A stretch of DNA of 64,000 nt from Scopulibacillus_A cellulosilyticus (GTDB lineage Bacteria > Bacillota > Bacilli > Bacillales > Sporolactobacillaceae): NCBI RefSeq assembly GCF_042665295.1, contig NZ_JBHTCO010000004.1:496001-560000 (forward strand), in the 5' to 3' direction. The notes below the pieces were generated by a model. It had not been told where the DNA came from. It did not search any database and was given only the letters and a program-made list of their open reading frames with translations. A program made the translations under genes and the position numbers. Of the stretch, positions 51,623 to 60,010 are shown piece after piece; position 1 is the stretch's first letter; each line of letters opens with the position of its first letter.

Positions 51623-52291
51623 ATGAAAGAAGTAGCTATATTGGCCGGGGGCCCTTGGAAACTCGTTCCGCCGTTTAACAGTAAAGAGCTTAAACGGTGT
51701 GAATGGGTGGGTGTTGACAGGGGGCTTTATTATTTGATAAAGGCAGGTATACGTCCTGTTCGCGCCTTCGGCGATTTTGATTCAATCAGTGAATCAGAGC
51801 GCCTGCAGATAGAGAAGGAACATATTGATTTGACCATTTACCCTGCCGAAAAAGACGCGACAGATATGGAACTGGCTGTTGACTGGGTGATAGAGCAGCA
51901 GCCGGAACGCTGTTATATTTTAGGGGCTACCGGCGGAAGAATGGATCACGGTCTTTTGAACATACAATTATTATATAAAGGTTTACATACAGGCACAGAA
52001 TTTATTATTATCGACAAACAGAATCAGATCACGCTTTTAAAACCCGGGTCATATGATGTTATCAGGCAAGAAAAATTCCCTTATATTTCATTTGTACCTT
52101 TTTCAAAGAAAATAACAGGCATTAATTTAAATGGATTTAAGTATTCTTTAGAAAAGGCTGAACTTTTTTTAGGATCATCATTATGCATCAGTAATGAATT
52201 AATTCAGCCTAAAGGGACGATTTCCTTTGATGACGGCTTGTTGCTGATGATAAAAAGTTGCGATCAGGACAGCCAAAAAATCGGGTTATAG
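51623..52291 (+). CDS. thiN: Thiamine pyrophosphokinase
   Basis: 222-aa enzyme converting thiamine to TPP. N-terminal LAGGPWK, DRGLYYL, the catalytic GDFDSIS and EKDATDMELAV aspartates, and GATGGRMDHGL are all present. ATG at 51623 follows AAGGAGG inside the end of thiT; 51602 is in frame but upstream of the site. Immediate coupling to thiT suggests uptake and activation of thiamine are co-expressed. Confidence 0.95.
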   Translation: MKEVAILAGGPWKLVPPFNSKELKRCEWVGVDRGLYYLIKAGIRPVRAFGDFDSISESERLQIEKEHIDLTIYPAEKDATDMELAVDWVIEQQPERCYILGATGGRMDHGLLNIQLLYKGLHTGTEFIIIDKQNQITLLKPGSYDVIRQEKFPYISFVPFSKKITGINLNGFKYSLEKAELFLGSSLCISNELIQPKGTISFDDGLLLMIKSCDQDSQKIGL

Positions 52292-52387
52292 GGTACTATT
52301 TTATTTTTGGTGAATATACTAGTAACAAGTACTCTGTTTTTATAGGTTTATAGAAGGTGAATGGCGTGAAATGCAAGGAGGATGAGC

Positions 52388-52468
52388 ATGAAATTTTACA
52401 CCATTAAATTACCGAAGTTCCTTGGCGGGTTTGTAAGGGCTATCCTCGGTTCGTTTCGCAAAGGATAA
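52388..52468 (+). CDS. spoVM: SpoVM, 26-residue spore-coat localisation peptide
   Basis: Encodes KFYTIKLPKFLGGFVRAIL then GSFRKG after the initial Met, nearly identical to B. subtilis SpoVM. This amphipathic helix binds the convex forespore membrane and recruits SpoIVA. AAGGAGG lies seven bases before the ATG. Expression in B. subtilis is by sigma-E; the upstream AT-rich stretch has a GAATATA that could be a -35, but no clear -10 is visible. Position between thiN and rpmB is conserved. Confidence 0.97.
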   Translation: MKFYTIKLPKFLGGFVRAILGSFRKG

Positions 52469-52535
52469 ACACAAAAAGACGAGGACGCGTGCGGGTATTG
52501 CCGCTTGTTGAATATTACGGGCGGCATAAGAATGA

Positions 52536-52567
52536 CACTTAAAGAAAGTGTCAGCTTTCTTTAAGTG
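52536..52567. repeat. 13-bp-arm perfect hairpin downstream of spoVM
   Basis: CACTTAAAGAAAG (52536-52548), loop TGTCAG, then the exact inverse 52555-52567, followed by GAAAACAAAAAA. No T-run on the plus strand follows directly, so it may stabilise the spoVM mRNA end ahead of the true terminator. Confidence 0.8.
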
Positions 52568-52572
52568 AAAAC

Positions 52573-52600
52573 AAAAAAGCACCCTGGCAGGTGCTTTTTT
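52573..52600. terminator. Bidirectional terminator between spoVM and rpmB
   Basis: AGCACC / GGTGCT stem with flanking A-run and T-run on both sides (AAAAAAG...CTTTTTT), so it can end both the spoVM and the convergent rpmB transcripts. Confidence 0.85.
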
Positions 52601-52715
52601 ATACTGTCAAAATTTTATCTTGGCAACTTGGATGAAGATTCAGCACAGCTGCCAGGATAAGGCTGACAGTATTAGTGCAACCAGGCAGTTGTCTATGCCT
52701 TAAGGCTTGACACCA
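52601..52715. other. Nested inverted repeats in the rpmB 3' flank
   Basis: ATACTGTCA (52601-52609) and TGACAGTAT (52664-52672) are perfect inverses enclosing a second pair CTTGGCA / TGCCAGG. A further dyad with GCCTTAAGGC at its centre (about 52692-52715) adjoins the rpmB stop. Reads as structured RNA on either strand; function unknown. Confidence 0.55.
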
Positions 52716-52727
52716 GCCAAGTTTTCT

Positions 52728-52916
52728 TTACACGCGTTCTACTTTGCCAGCCTTTAAAGCTTTTGTAGAAACATATACGCGTTTAGGTTTTCCATCGACG
52801 AGAATACGTACTTTTTGTAAATTTGCTTTGAACTTACGTTTAGACTTATTTTCAGCAAATGAACGATTTTGACCGAACTTTGTTGTTTTTCCTGTTACAT
52901 AACATTTACGTCCCAT
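52728..52916 (-). CDS. rpmB: Ribosomal protein bL28
   Basis: 62-aa large-subunit protein. Starts GRKCYVTGKTTKFGQNRS, typical L28, and ends KALKAGKVERV. It keeps one N-terminal cysteine only, i.e. a zinc-independent (C-minus) form. AAGGAGG lies eight bases before the ATG. Encoded opposite to its neighbours, as in B. subtilis. Confidence 0.97.
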   Translation of the reverse strand: MGRKCYVTGKTTKFGQNRSFAENKSKRKFKANLQKVRILVDGKPKRVYVSTKALKAGKVERV

Positions 52917-52956
52917 TACTTAAACCTCCTTGCTGCTAAATAACAAATACGACATA

Positions 52957-52985
52957 ATGTTATCATGAGTTGAGCTTTAGCGCAA
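52957..52985 (-). promoter_or_regulatory. Candidate sigma-A promoter of rpmB
   Basis: Reverse strand TTGCGC (52985-52980), 17-base spacer, TAACAT (52962-52957), about 40 bases before rpmB. Confidence 0.4.
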
Positions 52986-53079
52986 TAGAAACCTTGTATA
53001 AACGGCATTTAAACTTTAAAAAAATAGATGCTTATAGTAAAATAAGAATAGATATCGTACTTCAAAAAGGGGGTACCTT

Positions 53080-53451
53080 ATGACTATAGATATTGATACA
53101 ACCTATGGACAGATCAATGTTTCGTCGGAAGTCATAGCAACGATAGCCGGCGGAGCGGCTGTGGACTGTTACGGGATTGTAGGAATGGCGTCCCAGCATC
53201 AGCTGAAAGACGGTCTGACCGAATTGTTGGGACGGGATAACTTTGGCCGGGGGATCGTCGTTCATAATGAAGATGATAACCTGACCATAGATATGTACAT
53301 TATTGTAAGTTATGGAACGAAGATATCTGAGGTGGCGCGCCTTGTTCAAACAAAAGTAAATGAGACAATCGAGCAGATGCTCGGAATAAAAATTGGCGCT
53401 ATTAATATTTTTGTTCAAGGTGTCAGGTTAAAAAACGGGCAAATGATGTAA
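53080..53451 (+). CDS. yloU: YloU, Asp23/Gls24-family protein
   Basis: 123-aa Asp23/Gls24 family protein (DUF322), cytoplasmic, often linked to envelope stress or fatty-acid kinase loci; function not established. Conserved pieces: GQINVSSEVIATIAGGAAVDCYGI and IKIGAINIFVQGVR (as blocks under 20 residues each in the family profile). AAAGGGGG precedes the ATG. In B. subtilis yloV (fakA, fatty-acid kinase) follows immediately; it is absent here and sdaAB comes next. Confidence 0.92.
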   Translation: MTIDIDTTYGQINVSSEVIATIAGGAAVDCYGIVGMASQHQLKDGLTELLGRDNFGRGIVVHNEDDNLTIDMYIIVSYGTKISEVARLVQTKVNETIEQMLGIKIGAINIFVQGVRLKNGQMM

Positions 53452-53551
53452 TTTTTTCTGTACGCGAGTTAAATCTTTAAAACGCTTACAATGCTAATTT
53501 TATAAAATCGTAATAATAAATGCAGATAAAATGAATAATGAGGTGAACAGC

Positions 53552-54211
53552 ATGAAATATCGCAGCGTTTTTGATATTATAGGTCCAGTAATGATTGGGC
53601 CTTCCAGTTCGCATACTGCCGGTGCTGCGCGGATCGGGCGCGTCGCGAGGCGGTTATTTGGGCATATGCCAAAAAAAGTTACCATTCGTTTATACGGTTC
53701 TTTTGCCAAAACTTATAAAGGCCACGGGACAGATGTCGCCTTAGTTGGCGGTCTTTTAGATTTTGATACCTTCGATGAACGTATCGTAGACGCATTATCT
53801 CTTGCTGAAAAAGCAGGCATGGAAGTTAACTTTATTGAAGATGACAGCGTTCCCGACCATCCAAATACCGCGCGTCTTTTTCTTGAAGATGGAGATAATA
53901 AACTTGAAGTCGTTGGCGTATCGGTGGGCGGCGGAAAAATTGAAATGACTGAATTAAATGGTTTTGAGATCTCTCTCTCCGGAAGCCAGCCGGCTTTATT
54001 CGTTGTTCATCATGATCGTTATGGTGCAGTTGCAGCTGTGGCAAGCATTCTAGCAAAACATGAAGTTAACATTTCATATATGGAAGTTTCCAGAAAAGTA
54101 AAAGGCGATATTGCATTAATGATCATCGAGACGGATCAAGAGGTCGCCGATGATATAGCAAAAGAAATTCAAGCACAACCTAACATGTTAAATGTAGCTG
54201 TAATGGCTTAG
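53552..54211 (+). CDS. sdaAB: L-serine dehydratase, beta subunit
   Basis: 219-aa iron-sulfur serine dehydratase beta chain converting serine to pyruvate and ammonia together with SdaAA. Signature MIGPSSSHTAGAARIGRVAR, with GSFAKTYKGHGTD and a C-terminal ACT domain (ALFVVHHDRYGAVAAVASIL). ATG at 53552 after GAGGTG gives the family N-terminus KYRSVFDIIGP; 53531 is in frame but unsupported. Confidence 0.96.
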   Translation: MKYRSVFDIIGPVMIGPSSSHTAGAARIGRVARRLFGHMPKKVTIRLYGSFAKTYKGHGTDVALVGGLLDFDTFDERIVDALSLAEKAGMEVNFIEDDSVPDHPNTARLFLEDGDNKLEVVGVSVGGGKIEMTELNGFEISLSGSQPALFVVHHDRYGAVAAVASILAKHEVNISYMEVSRKVKGDIALMIIETDQEVADDIAKEIQAQPNMLNVAVMA

Positions 54212-54240
54212 AGTAGTGTACTTAGAGGAGGTCTTGCAGC

Positions 54241-55131
54241 GTGTTCCGAACAGTTGCAGAACTAGTAGAAATTGCTGAAAAGAAGAATATATCCGTATCA
54301 GAAGTAATGATATTAAAGGAAATTGATGAAACAGGGAAATCCCGGGAAGATATATTTGAACAAATGGGGCAAAACTTACAGGTCATGGAGGATGCCGTTG
54401 AGCGCGGAATTAAAGAAGGTGTTAAGTCCCATTCCGGTTTAACAGGCGGAGACGCCGTACTATTGCAAAAATATATTCAATCAGGAAAGGCGCTTTCTGG
54501 AGATACATTGTTGGATGCTGTCAGCAAAGCCGTTGCCACAAATGAAGTTAATGCAGCAATGGGGACGATTTGTGCAACGCCTACAGCCGGTTCTGCCGGT
54601 GTCGTCCCAGGTGTTCTTTTTGGATTAAAACCTAAACTTAATCCATCACGCGAACAAATGATTCGTTTTCTTTTTGCTTCAGGTGCCTTTGGATATGTTG
54701 TTGCGAATAATGCTTCTATCTCCGGTGCTGCGGGAGGTTGTCAGGCAGAGGTCGGTTCCGCTACAGGTATGGCTGCGGCAGCTGTTGTCGAATTAGCCGG
54801 AGGAACCCCGGAACAATCCGCACATGCTATGGCGATTGCCCTTAAAAATATGATTGGGTTAGTTTGCGATCCTGTTGCCGGTTTAGTCGAAGTGCCTTGT
54901 GTGAAACGTAATGCAATCGGTGCCTCAACAGCTATTGTTGCAGCAGATATGGCGCTTGCCGGCGTTAAAAGCCGCATTCCTTGCGATGAGGTGATTGATG
55001 CCATGTATCAAGTTGGACAAATGATGCCGACAGCTTTAAAAGAAACAGCCATGGGAGGCTTGGCAATGACGCCAACGGCTCAAGAAATTGAGGCGAAAAT
55101 CTTCGGTTTTGCCAAGAACCAACAGAAATAA
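54241..55131 (+). CDS. sdaAA: L-serine dehydratase, alpha subunit (iron-sulfur)
   Basis: 296-aa alpha chain carrying the [4Fe-4S] cysteines, in ICATPTAGSAGVVPG, GGCQAEVGSATGMAAAA and CDPVAGLVEVPCVKRN. The start is GTG with AGAGGAGG upstream. Pairs with SdaAB 29 bases upstream. recG starts two bases later, the order seen in Bacillus. Confidence 0.96.
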   Translation: MFRTVAELVEIAEKKNISVSEVMILKEIDETGKSREDIFEQMGQNLQVMEDAVERGIKEGVKSHSGLTGGDAVLLQKYIQSGKALSGDTLLDAVSKAVATNEVNAAMGTICATPTAGSAGVVPGVLFGLKPKLNPSREQMIRFLFASGAFGYVVANNASISGAAGGCQAEVGSATGMAAAAVVELAGGTPEQSAHAMAIALKNMIGLVCDPVAGLVEVPCVKRNAIGASTAIVAADMALAGVKSRIPCDEVIDAMYQVGQMMPTALKETAMGGLAMTPTAQEIEAKIFGFAKNQQK

Positions 55132-55133
55132 TC

Positions 55134-57176
55134 ATGTTGACAGACAATACAAGCGTTACTGAAATTAAAGGCATAGGTCCGGAAACTGCCCAAGATTTAG
55201 AAGCAATTGGTGTTAGGACGGTTAATGACCTTTTTGAATATTTCCCTTATCGGTATGAAAATTATGAGCTTAGAGATCTTACAACAGTTAAACATGATGA
55301 AAAAATAACGGTTGAAGGGAAGGTTCACAGCGAGCCTTCTCTCCGTTATTTTTCGAAAAAGAAATCGAGATTAACAGTCAGGGTTTTTGTTGACCGTTTT
55401 TTGATAACTGCAGTCATGTTTAACCGCCCTTTTTTAAAAAAACAATTAAAAATCGGGGATACGCTAACTTTGACAGGGAAATGGGATCAACATCGGGCTG
55501 CAATTGTTGTCTCGGAGTTTAAAAGAGGGGTGCAAAAACGTGCCTCTCTTATAGAACCGGTCTATCCTGTAAAAGGTAAACTTACTGTTAAGCAGATTAG
55601 AAAATTTATGACAACGGCCTTTAACCAATATTCATCAAACATCATTGATCCCCTGCCTGCGGTACTGAGGCAAAAGTATCGTTTGATTAATCGGATGGAG
55701 GCCCTTAAGGCTCTTCACTTTCCATTGGACTACAATCAATTGAAACAGGCCCGGCGCCGGATGGTCTATGAGGAATTGTTATTATTTCAATTGCGTATGC
55801 AAGCTTTTAAACAAACAAAACGGGAGAACGGAAAAAGCACAGCTATTCCCGTATCTAAAGAAGCAGTCGACCATTTTATAAAGAGTTTGCCATTTCCGCT
55901 GACCAAAGCGCAAAAACGGGTGTCAAATGAAATATTGACCGATTTATCAAAGCCTTACCATATGAATCGGCTGCTCCAGGGTGATGTTGGTTCCGGAAAA
56001 ACCGTTGTTGCGGCTATTAATTTATTTGCTGTGGCAAGGGCCGGTTTTCAAGGCGCTTTAATGGTGCCAACAGAAATTTTGGCAGAACAGCACGCTGAAA
56101 GTTTACAAGATTTGCTGTCCCCTCACGATATGACAGTTGCTCTTTTGACGAGCGCCGTTAAAGGAAAAAAGAGACAAGAACTGTTAAACCGGTTAGAATC
56201 GGGAGCTATTGATATTCTCATCGGCACTCATGCAGTTATCCAAGAGGATGTTAATTTTAAAAAGCTTGGTTTAGTCGTTACCGATGAACAGCATCGTTTT
56301 GGTGTTGAACAAAGAAGAACCCTGAGATCTAAAGGGGAAAATCCTGATGTCTTGTACATGACTGCAACACCTATACCAAGGACATTAGCGATTTCAGCTT
56401 TTGGAGATATGGATATTTCAACGATTGATGAATTGCCGGCGGGGAGAAAATCGATTGAAACTTATTGGACGAAGCACGACATGCTTAACAGGGTGCTTGC
56501 CTTTGTAGAAAGGGAGCTTAAAAAAGGAAGACAAGCCTATGTCATTTGTCCGTTAATTGAGGAATCAGAACAACTGGATGTCCAAAACGCGATTGATGTC
56601 CATGCCCAGCTTCAGCATTGCTTTAAAAGCTTTAATGTTGGTTTAATGCATGGCCGTTTGAGCGCTCAGGAGAAAGATGAGATAATGGCTGGTTTTAAAG
56701 ATAACCGGTTTCAGGTTTTGGTTTCAACCACCGTGGTTGAAGTCGGTGTTAATGTGCCTAATGCTACTTTAATGGTGATATATGATGCCCAAAGATTCGG
56801 TTTGGCCCAGCTTCATCAGCTTCGCGGCCGAGTAGGCAGAGGCAGTGAACAATCTTATTGCATATTAATAGCTGATGCAAAATCGGAAATAAGCCAAGAG
56901 CGGATGCGCATCATGACTGAGACTACAGATGGATTTAAATTATCTGAATATGATTTGCAATTGCGCGGCCCTGGTGACTTTTTCGGTCAAAAACAAAGCG
57001 GTTTGCCTGATTTTAAAATAGCCGATGTTGTCCACGATTATCGTACCTTAGATGTTGCAAGGAGCGATGCCGAGGCAATGATTCATTCTAAATCCTTTTG
57101 GAAGGATGAAGCCTGCTTCTATTTACGTAAAATTTTAGCGGATTCAGGTGTATTTGAAAAAGAACGATTAGACTAA
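55134..57176 (+). CDS. recG: RecG, branched-DNA helicase
   Basis: 680-aa helicase that remodels stalled forks and recombination intermediates. N-terminal wedge OB-fold (IKGIGPETAQDLEAIGV, helix-hairpin-helix), Walker A GDVGSGKT, DEQH box (VVTDEQHRFGV), TATPIPRTLA, and C-terminal HQLRGRVGRG with the TRG-type DFFGQKQSG. No obvious ribosome site other than sequence in sdaAA, suggesting coupling. The stop is five bases before the fapR promoter. Confidence 0.97.
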   Translation: MLTDNTSVTEIKGIGPETAQDLEAIGVRTVNDLFEYFPYRYENYELRDLTTVKHDEKITVEGKVHSEPSLRYFSKKKSRLTVRVFVDRFLITAVMFNRPFLKKQLKIGDTLTLTGKWDQHRAAIVVSEFKRGVQKRASLIEPVYPVKGKLTVKQIRKFMTTAFNQYSSNIIDPLPAVLRQKYRLINRMEALKALHFPLDYNQLKQARRRMVYEELLLFQLRMQAFKQTKRENGKSTAIPVSKEAVDHFIKSLPFPLTKAQKRVSNEILTDLSKPYHMNRLLQGDVGSGKTVVAAINLFAVARAGFQGALMVPTEILAEQHAESLQDLLSPHDMTVALLTSAVKGKKRQELLNRLESGAIDILIGTHAVIQEDVNFKKLGLVVTDEQHRFGVEQRRTLRSKGENPDVLYMTATPIPRTLAISAFGDMDISTIDELPAGRKSIETYWTKHDMLNRVLAFVERELKKGRQAYVICPLIEESEQLDVQNAIDVHAQLQHCFKSFNVGLMHGRLSAQEKDEIMAGFKDNRFQVLVSTTVVEVGVNVPNATLMVIYDAQRFGLAQLHQLRGRVGRGSEQSYCILIADAKSEISQERMRIMTETTDGFKLSEYDLQLRGPGDFFGQKQSGLPDFKIADVVHDYRTLDVARSDAEAMIHSKSFWKDEACFYLRKILADSGVFEKERLD

Positions 57177-57180
57177 CAGC

Positions 57181-57230
57181 TTGAAATGAATTTTATAAAC
57201 TTTTATACTACTATTGGTACCTAGTCATAA
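57181..57230 (+). promoter_or_regulatory. fapR promoter with FapR operator
   Basis: TTGAAA (57181-57186), 17-base spacer, TATACT (57204-57209), followed at 57213-57230 by ATTGGTACCTAGTCATAA, which closely resembles the known FapR box (ATTAGTACCTAGTCTTAAT type). The operator covers the expected transcription start, so FapR without malonyl-CoA would block initiation, as in the autoregulated B. subtilis operon. Confidence 0.8.
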
Positions 57231-57463
57231 AATGAAACTTCCATCAGTGAGCGGTTTTTTTTCACAGATGGTTAGCTTAGCTACTATTTTTAAATGTTTC
57301 TTTTGCGTGCTTTGTGCGGGGGCTTTGATAATTTATCTGCAGAATAGCTCTTCGCGCAGGAGCATAACAGATCGGGGTGTGACCGTCCGTTATTTTCCGC
57401 CTGTTTCAATGTTTACCCTGAATTTTACGGCGGGAGTTAACGGACGGTTGCGCCGGAATAAAA
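57227..57463 (-). repeat. Repeat copy B: non-autonomous IS200/IS605-like (PATE-type) element
   Basis: Inverted, diverged second copy of the 9768-10005 repeat, about 237 bp. On the reverse strand it starts after TTTTAT with CCGGCGCAACCGTCCG, has the stem CCGTCCGTTA / TAACGGACGG, shares GCTCCTGCGCGA with copy A, and ends with the stem CCATCTGTGA / TCACTGATGG then AAGTTTCA. Loops differ from copy A while stems are kept by paired changes. It fills the space between the FapR operator and the fapR ribosome site. A frame through it has no ribosome site. Confidence 0.65.
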
Positions 57464-57479
57464 TGGCGGTGTCAAAGCT

Positions 57480-58067
57480 ATGAGAAAGAATAAGCGGGAA
57501 CGGCAAAAGCAACTTTTGACAACGATCGAAAACAGTCCTTTTGTTACTGATGAAGAACTGGCTGAAAAGTTCAATGTCAGCGTTCAAACGATCAGGCTTG
57601 ACCGCATGGAATTATCCATTCCTGAATTAAGAGAACGGATTAAGCATGTTGCTCAAAAAAAATTTGACGATGTTAAAGCACTGCCTTTAAGTGAAGTGAT
57701 CGGTGAAATCATAGATCTTCAGCTAGATAGAAGTGCGATATCCATTTTAGATATAAAAAAAGAGCATGTCTTTTCGCGCACTGGAATTGCAAGGGGGCAC
57801 CATCTGTTTGCCCAAGCAAACTCTCTGGCTGTTGCTGTGATTGATGATGAACTCGCGCTTACTGCAAGATCATCCCTTTATTTTACCAGGCAGGTTATGG
57901 TCGGGGAACGTGTCGTGGCAAAAGCTCAAGTCAAACGGGTTGAGGCTGACCGAACGGTCGTCGAAGTTAACAGTTTTGTCGGACAAGAACGTGTTTTTCG
58001 GGGGAAGTTTACAATGTATCGCTCCCATTTGGAAGGGGGAAACATAAGTAATGAAACTAGCCATTGA
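57480..58067 (+). CDS. fapR: FapR, malonyl-CoA-responsive lipid synthesis repressor
   Basis: 195-aa repressor: N-terminal helix-turn-helix (DEELAEKFNVSVQTIRLDR) and C-terminal hot-dog effector domain (ISILDIKKEHVFSRTGIARG, then AVIDDELALTARS). Malonyl-CoA binding releases it from DNA. ATG at 57480 follows GGCGGTG by eight bases; the N-terminus RKNKRERQKQL fits the family. Overlaps plsX by 17 bases. Confidence 0.96.
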   Translation: MRKNKRERQKQLLTTIENSPFVTDEELAEKFNVSVQTIRLDRMELSIPELRERIKHVAQKKFDDVKALPLSEVIGEIIDLQLDRSAISILDIKKEHVFSRTGIARGHHLFAQANSLAVAVIDDELALTARSSLYFTRQVMVGERVVAKAQVKRVEADRTVVEVNSFVGQERVFRGKFTMYRSHLEGGNISNETSH

Positions 58068-59055
58068 TGCTATGGGCGGTGATAACGCGCCGTCTGAAAT
58101 AGTCAAAGGGGCGCTTTTAGCTGCTGATAAATTCAAGAATATACAATTTACTTTAGTTGGTGATCAAGCTAAAATTGAGCCGTTATTGAATAATCATCAG
58201 CAGTTTGATATTTTACATACAACAGAAATGATTGAACCTACTGATGCACCGGTAAAAGCCGTACGCAAAAAGAAAAACGCGTCAATGGTACTTGCCATTA
58301 AAGAAGTTAAGGAAGGACGCGCGGATGCGGTGATCTCAGCAGGTAACACAGGCGCATTAATGACCGCAGGATTGTTTGGCGCCGGCAGAATCAAAGGGAT
58401 AGACCGCCCTGCTTTAGCTCCAACGCTTCCGACAATAAATCAAGGACAAGGATTCTTGCTTTTGGATGCGGGTTCTAATATGGATGCGAAACCTGAGCAT
58501 CTTCTGCAATATGGTATTATGGGTTCTATATATTCTGAAAAAGTATTGGGCAACGATAAGCCGCGCGTTGGATTATTAAATATTGGCGAAGAGCCTGGAA
58601 AAGGCAACCAATTAAGCAAACTGACTTATGATCTTTTAAAAGAAGCACCGTTAAATTTTATTGGCAATGTTGAAGCACGGGAATTACTCCAAGGGGCTGC
58701 TGACGTTGTCGTATGTGACGGCTTTTCCGGCAATCTTGTCTTGAAATCCATTGAAGGTGCAGCCATGGCGTTATTTTCTTTAATTAAAAACGAATTGACA
58801 AGCTCATTGTTTTCAAAAATGATAGCTGGGCTATTATATCCAAGATTAAAAGGCATTAAAAAGACAATGGATTATTCAGGGTACGGCGGCGCATGTTTGT
58901 TTGGATTGACGGCGCCGGTTATTAAGGCGCACGGCTCATCTAACGCAAACGCCATTTTTACGACAATTGAACAAGCAAGTCTCATCGTTGAAAAAAATGT
59001 TGTAAAAACAATTGAAGACCTCATTCTTAAAATAAATGAAGAATGGAAAAAATAG
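58051..59055 (+). CDS. plsX: PlsX, acyl-ACP:phosphate acyltransferase
   Basis: 334-aa peripheral membrane enzyme making acyl-phosphate for PlsY in phospholipid synthesis. N-terminal KLAIDAMGGDNAPSEIVKG, SAGNTGALMTAG, DAGSNMDAKPEHL and GYGGACLFGL are typical. GGAAGGGGG lies inside fapR before the ATG. Part of fapR-plsX-fabD-fabG. Confidence 0.97.
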   Translation: MKLAIDAMGGDNAPSEIVKGALLAADKFKNIQFTLVGDQAKIEPLLNNHQQFDILHTTEMIEPTDAPVKAVRKKKNASMVLAIKEVKEGRADAVISAGNTGALMTAGLFGAGRIKGIDRPALAPTLPTINQGQGFLLLDAGSNMDAKPEHLLQYGIMGSIYSEKVLGNDKPRVGLLNIGEEPGKGNQLSKLTYDLLKEAPLNFIGNVEARELLQGAADVVVCDGFSGNLVLKSIEGAAMALFSLIKNELTSSLFSKMIAGLLYPRLKGIKKTMDYSGYGGACLFGLTAPVIKAHGSSNANAIFTTIEQASLIVEKNVVKTIEDLILKINEEWKK

Positions 59056-59065
59056 GAGGGATACT

Positions 59066-60010
59066 ATGGGTAAATTAGCCTTTTTATTCCCGGGTCAAGG
59101 TTCCCAGCAAGTCGGAATGGGAAAAGATATTATTGAAAAATTTAGTGAAGCGGCTAATTTGTTTCGAAAGGCCGATTTGCGTTTGGACTATCCTTTATCC
59201 GAGATCATTTTAAACGGACCAGATGAAAAATTAACGCTGACAGAAAATACACAACCTGCTATTTTGACAGTCAGCTGCGCTTTTTTACAACTTTTACAGG
59301 ATGAAGGTTTAGAGCCTGATTATACAGCGGGCCACAGTTTGGGCGAATACAGCGCACTTGTGGCCTCCGGAGCTTTAAGCTTTGAAGATGCAGTATTTGC
59401 TGTCAGAAAACGCGGGATGTTCATGGAAGAAGCTGTTCCGGCAGGTGCTGGTACAATGGCAGCTGTCCTTGGTATGAAAGCTGAGAAACTTAAGGCGGTA
59501 TGCGATCAAGTCACAGCTGACGGAGATACTGTACAACTTGCTAATCTTAACAGTACGAGTCAAATTGTTATTTCAGGAACAAAACAAGGTGTTGACAAAG
59601 CATCAGTGCTGGCCAAAGATTCAGGAGCGAAGAAAGTGGTTCCATTAAATGTCAGCGGCCCGTTCCATTCTTCTTTAATGAAACCGGCGGCAGAAAAGCT
59701 TGAAGGTGTTCTTGATACGATTGATATCCATGATGCGAAAATTCCGCTTGTTGCTAATGTAACTGCTGATCTTGTTACAAATGCAAAAGATATTCATAAA
59801 CGTCTGATCGAACAATTATATTCTCCTGTCAGGTGGGTTGAATCAGTTGAGAAGTTAAAAGAACTTGGCGCAGATACTTATGTTGAAGTAGGCCCCGGCA
59901 ATGTGTTATCAGGCCTTGTGAAAAAAGTGGACCGCCGGGCTGCAATATATCAAGTAAACAGCCTTGAAACATTAGAAAAAACAGTACAGGCATTAAAGGA
60001 GAGAGCATGA
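59066..60010 (+). CDS. fabD: Malonyl-CoA:ACP transacylase
   Basis: 314-aa transacylase loading malonyl onto ACP. FLFPGQGSQQVGMG at the start, nucleophile in GHSLGEYSA, catalytic histidine in SGPFHSSLM, and the EVGPGNVLSGLVKK block. ATG at 59066 follows TAGGAGGGA; 59036 is in frame inside plsX and rejected. Confidence 0.97.
   Translation: MGKLAFLFPGQGSQQVGMGKDIIEKFSEAANLFRKADLRLDYPLSEIILNGPDEKLTLTENTQPAILTVSCAFLQLLQDEGLEPDYTAGHSLGEYSALVASGALSFEDAVFAVRKRGMFMEEAVPAGAGTMAAVLGMKAEKLKAVCDQVTADGDTVQLANLNSTSQIVISGTKQGVDKASVLAKDSGAKKVVPLNVSGPFHSSLMKPAAEKLEGVLDTIDIHDAKIPLVANVTADLVTNAKDIHKRLIEQLYSPVRWVESVEKLKELGADTYVEVGPGNVLSGLVKKVDRRAAIYQVNSLETLEKTVQALKERA

Noticed and set aside
57214..57483. 89-codon open frame between recG and fapR
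   Set aside because: Covers the FapR operator and repeat copy B, with no ribosome site; coding is not credible.
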